A program made the position numbers and the translations under genes. A DNA stretch of 7,729 bases from Ekhidna sp. (GTDB taxonomy: Bacteria; Bacteroidota; Bacteroidia; Cytophagales; Cyclobacteriaceae), in NCBI GenBank assembly GCA_013214445.1, contig JABSPG010000182.1:1-7729 (forward strand). The letters run 5' to 3'. The first letter of the stretch is position 1. Each line of letters starts with the position of its first letter. Below are positions 6,244 to 7,729 of the stretch, piece after piece. The notes under the pieces were generated by a model that was given only the letters and a program-made list of their open reading frames with translations, was not told the origin of the DNA and ran no database searches.

Positions 6244-6579
6244 ATGAAAGGAACACATGTAGGAGAACTTGAAGAACTGGTTTTACTCACTGTGGGATCG
6301 CTATTTGATGAAGCGTATGGAGTTGCTGTTATGGACGAGGTGAGAGAAAATGCCGGTAGGGACATGAATATTAGTGCGATTCATGCAGTTCTTCGCAGAT
6401 TGGAGGAAAAAGGTCTGCTGTCTTCCAGAATGGGAGGAAGCACAAACGAAAGAGGGGGTAGACGCAAGCGTTTATTTACACTTACAAAAGAAGGTAAACA
6501 GGTCTTAGATCATAGTATTGCTTTGCGGCAATCGCTATACGACCGAATACCTGATATCAAATACAACTTTTCGATATGA
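6244..6579 (+). CDS. PadR-family transcriptional regulator
   Basis: A 111-residue winged-helix protein of the short PadR type, made of a winged-helix DNA-binding domain plus a short C-terminal helix for dimerisation. Residues 1-10 (MKGTHVGELE) and 'ELVLLTVGSL.DEAYGVAVMDEV' form the first helices, 'ISAIHAVLRRLEEKGLL' (about 40-57) is the recognition region, and 'GRRKRLFTLTKEGKQVL' (about 70-86) forms the wing and following helix. Family members are mostly repressors released by small ligands or envelope stress. The frame stays open upstream to 6139, which would add 35 hydrophobic residues; the ATG at 6244 was chosen because MKGT starts the family and the upstream DNA is promoter-like. Its TGA overlaps the ATG of the permease gene by four bases, so the two are translationally coupled and the regulator probably controls its own operon. 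Confidence 0.93.
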   Translation: MKGTHVGELEELVLLTVGSLFDEAYGVAVMDEVRENAGRDMNISAIHAVLRRLEEKGLLSSRMGGSTNERGGRRKRLFTLTKEGKQVLDHSIALRQSLYDRIPDIKYNFSI

Positions 6580-7729
6580 ATGAAAAGCCACCTAAATGGG
6601 CTGATAAATTTTTAAGGTGGTATTGTAATCCGTATTTCTTAGAAGAAATAGAAGGGGACATTTATGAACTTTTTGATCGGAGAATCGAAACAGGAAACCT
6701 CAAAAAAGCGAGAATCAGGTTTGTTTGGGATGTCTTTCGGTTCTTCCGGTATTCGAATATTAAAAGGACTAACTCAGAATACACGACTATGAATCATTTA
6801 ACATTATTGGCTAATTACCTCAAGTTGGGGATGCGAAATATCAGAAGGAACCTGGTTTCGTCCTCAATCAATATTGTAGGCATGTCTATAGCCATTTCTT
6901 TTGCTGTATCTATATTCATCTTTACTGACATTATGCGGAGTATGGATTCATTTCATTCCAACGCGAATAGAATCTATCAAATAACCAATTATGTAGAAGG
7001 AGAGGGAGGACAGAATATGTGGAGTGATTCACCGATGTTGCTATGTCCTGCAATGAAAAAAGATCACCCATCTGTAGAGACTTACTCCAGAATAGAATAT
7101 CGAAGTGCTAGCGTTAAGCATAAAACCGATGTTTTTGATGAATTAGTGACATTTGTTGATCCTGATTTCTTCAAAATGTTCGATTATGAGATGGTTACTG
7201 GAGAGAAAGCTGTACTCGAGAATAAGAGTCAAATCGTAATAAGTCATGATATGGCTCTCAAGTATTTTAAGGACGAAGATCCTATAGGAAAAGATCTTTC
7301 ATTCAAATTCCTAAATGGTGCGATAAAGCGGTTTTCAGTTGGGGCAGTTTTGGAGAAGTATCCTTACAACGCTAGCATGCAATTTAGTTTTTTCATACCG
7401 ATTGAAAACTTCAGGGATTTAAGATTTGAGGGAACGGAGGGGTGGTCTTTCATGACTGACGGAAGTTTTATAATGCTAGAAGAGGGTGAGTCGATTTCGT
7501 CAATTTATGATTCATTCGATTCTTATATAAATGTCCAGCATGGTAGCAATCCTGAGTGGAAAGTAGAGTCGTTTGAGGCTATTCGCCTTGATGATCTTTC
7601 AAGCAAGGCGTACCAGATTGAAGGTTCTATTTCAGGAGGTGCTCATCCTGCAGGAACCCTTGCTTTGACGATTATAGCCGTATTTCTACTTGCGATGGCG
7701 TGTTTCAACTTCATGAACATCTCCGTTGT
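6576..7729 (+). CDS. FtsX/MacB-type ABC transporter permease with N-terminal prefix domain, cut by window edge
   Basis: An open frame of 384 codons running off the right edge, starting at an ATG that shares ATGA with the padR stop. Residues about 1-65 are a soluble prefix, 'PPKWADKFLRWYCNP.FLEEIEGDIYELFDRR...KKAR..FVWDVFRFFR', which I recognise as the permease prefix domain common in Cytophagales permeases paired with PadR regulators. Residues about 78-92 (ANYLKLGMRNIRRNL) are the amphipathic lead-in of MacB permeases, 96-118 the first transmembrane helix, and 'MDSFHSNANRIYQITNY' starts the large periplasmic MacB-like domain (about 120-360). A second helix begins near 363 ('LALTIIAVFLLAMACFNFMNI'). 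Such permeases need a separate ATPase, not seen here, and act in efflux, lipoprotein handling or envelope signalling. A full-length protein would be about 800 residues with two FtsX modules; that length is from family knowledge. Confidence 0.92.
   Translation, partial: MNEKPPKWADKFLRWYCNPYFLEEIEGDIYELFDRRIETGNLKKARIRFVWDVFRFFRYSNIKRTNSEYTTMNHLTLLANYLKLGMRNIRRNLVSSSINIVGMSIAISFAVSIFIFTDIMRSMDSFHSNANRIYQITNYVEGEGGQNMWSDSPMLLCPAMKKDHPSVETYSRIEYRSASVKHKTDVFDELVTFVDPDFFKMFDYEMVTGEKAVLENKSQIVISHDMALKYFKDEDPIGKDLSFKFLNGAIKRFSVGAVLEKYPYNASMQFSFFIPIENFRDLRFEGTEGWSFMTDGSFIMLEEGESISSIYDSFDSYINVQHGSNPEWKVESFEAIRLDDLSSKAYQIEGSISGGAHPAGTLALTIIAVFLLAMACFNFMNISV

Overview
The window looks like chromosomal DNA from a Bacteroidota bacterium, most likely of the Cytophagia group. 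Four things point that way: the moderately AT-rich base composition, several starts without a Shine-Dalgarno sequence, a perfect Bacteroidota-type -7 promoter box (TAnnTTTG) before hutH, and a PadR regulator coupled to an FtsX-type permease carrying an N-terminal prefix domain of the kind I associate with Cytophagales. The taxonomic call is inference; there is no rRNA or other marker here.

Layout. Positions 1-3254 carry four minus-strand genes, transcribed in this order: a class IV (HDAC11-like) deacetylase, a 73-residue membrane protein, histidine ammonia-lyase (hutH) and urocanate hydratase (hutU, cut by the left edge). HutH and HutU catalyse the first two steps of histidine degradation (histidine to urocanate to imidazolonepropionate). 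No hutI, hutG/hutF or hutC-like regulator is visible. Divergent from the deacetylase, across a 62-bp gap, is a plus-strand gene (3317-4243) for an SRPBCC + GyrI-like two-domain protein, probably a soluble small-molecule binder. Its 3' end overlaps by 104 bp, tail to tail, with a minus-strand gene (4140-6107) for an exported Omp85-like POTRA/beta-barrel outer-membrane protein. A 136-bp divergent region holding a 10-bp inverted repeat separates that gene from a plus-strand pair: a PadR-family repressor (6244-6579) and, overlapping it by ATGA, an FtsX/MacB-type ABC permease (from 6576, cut by the right edge).

No gap exceeds 300 bases. I saw no tRNA, rRNA, CRISPR array, insertion sequence or sign of recent gene transfer. 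Most of the window is ordinary, well-conserved chromosome. The points most worth following are the deacetylase/small-membrane-protein/hut neighbourhood, the inverted repeats at two promoter regions, and the antisense coding overlap. I do not see convincing evidence for a wholly new system.
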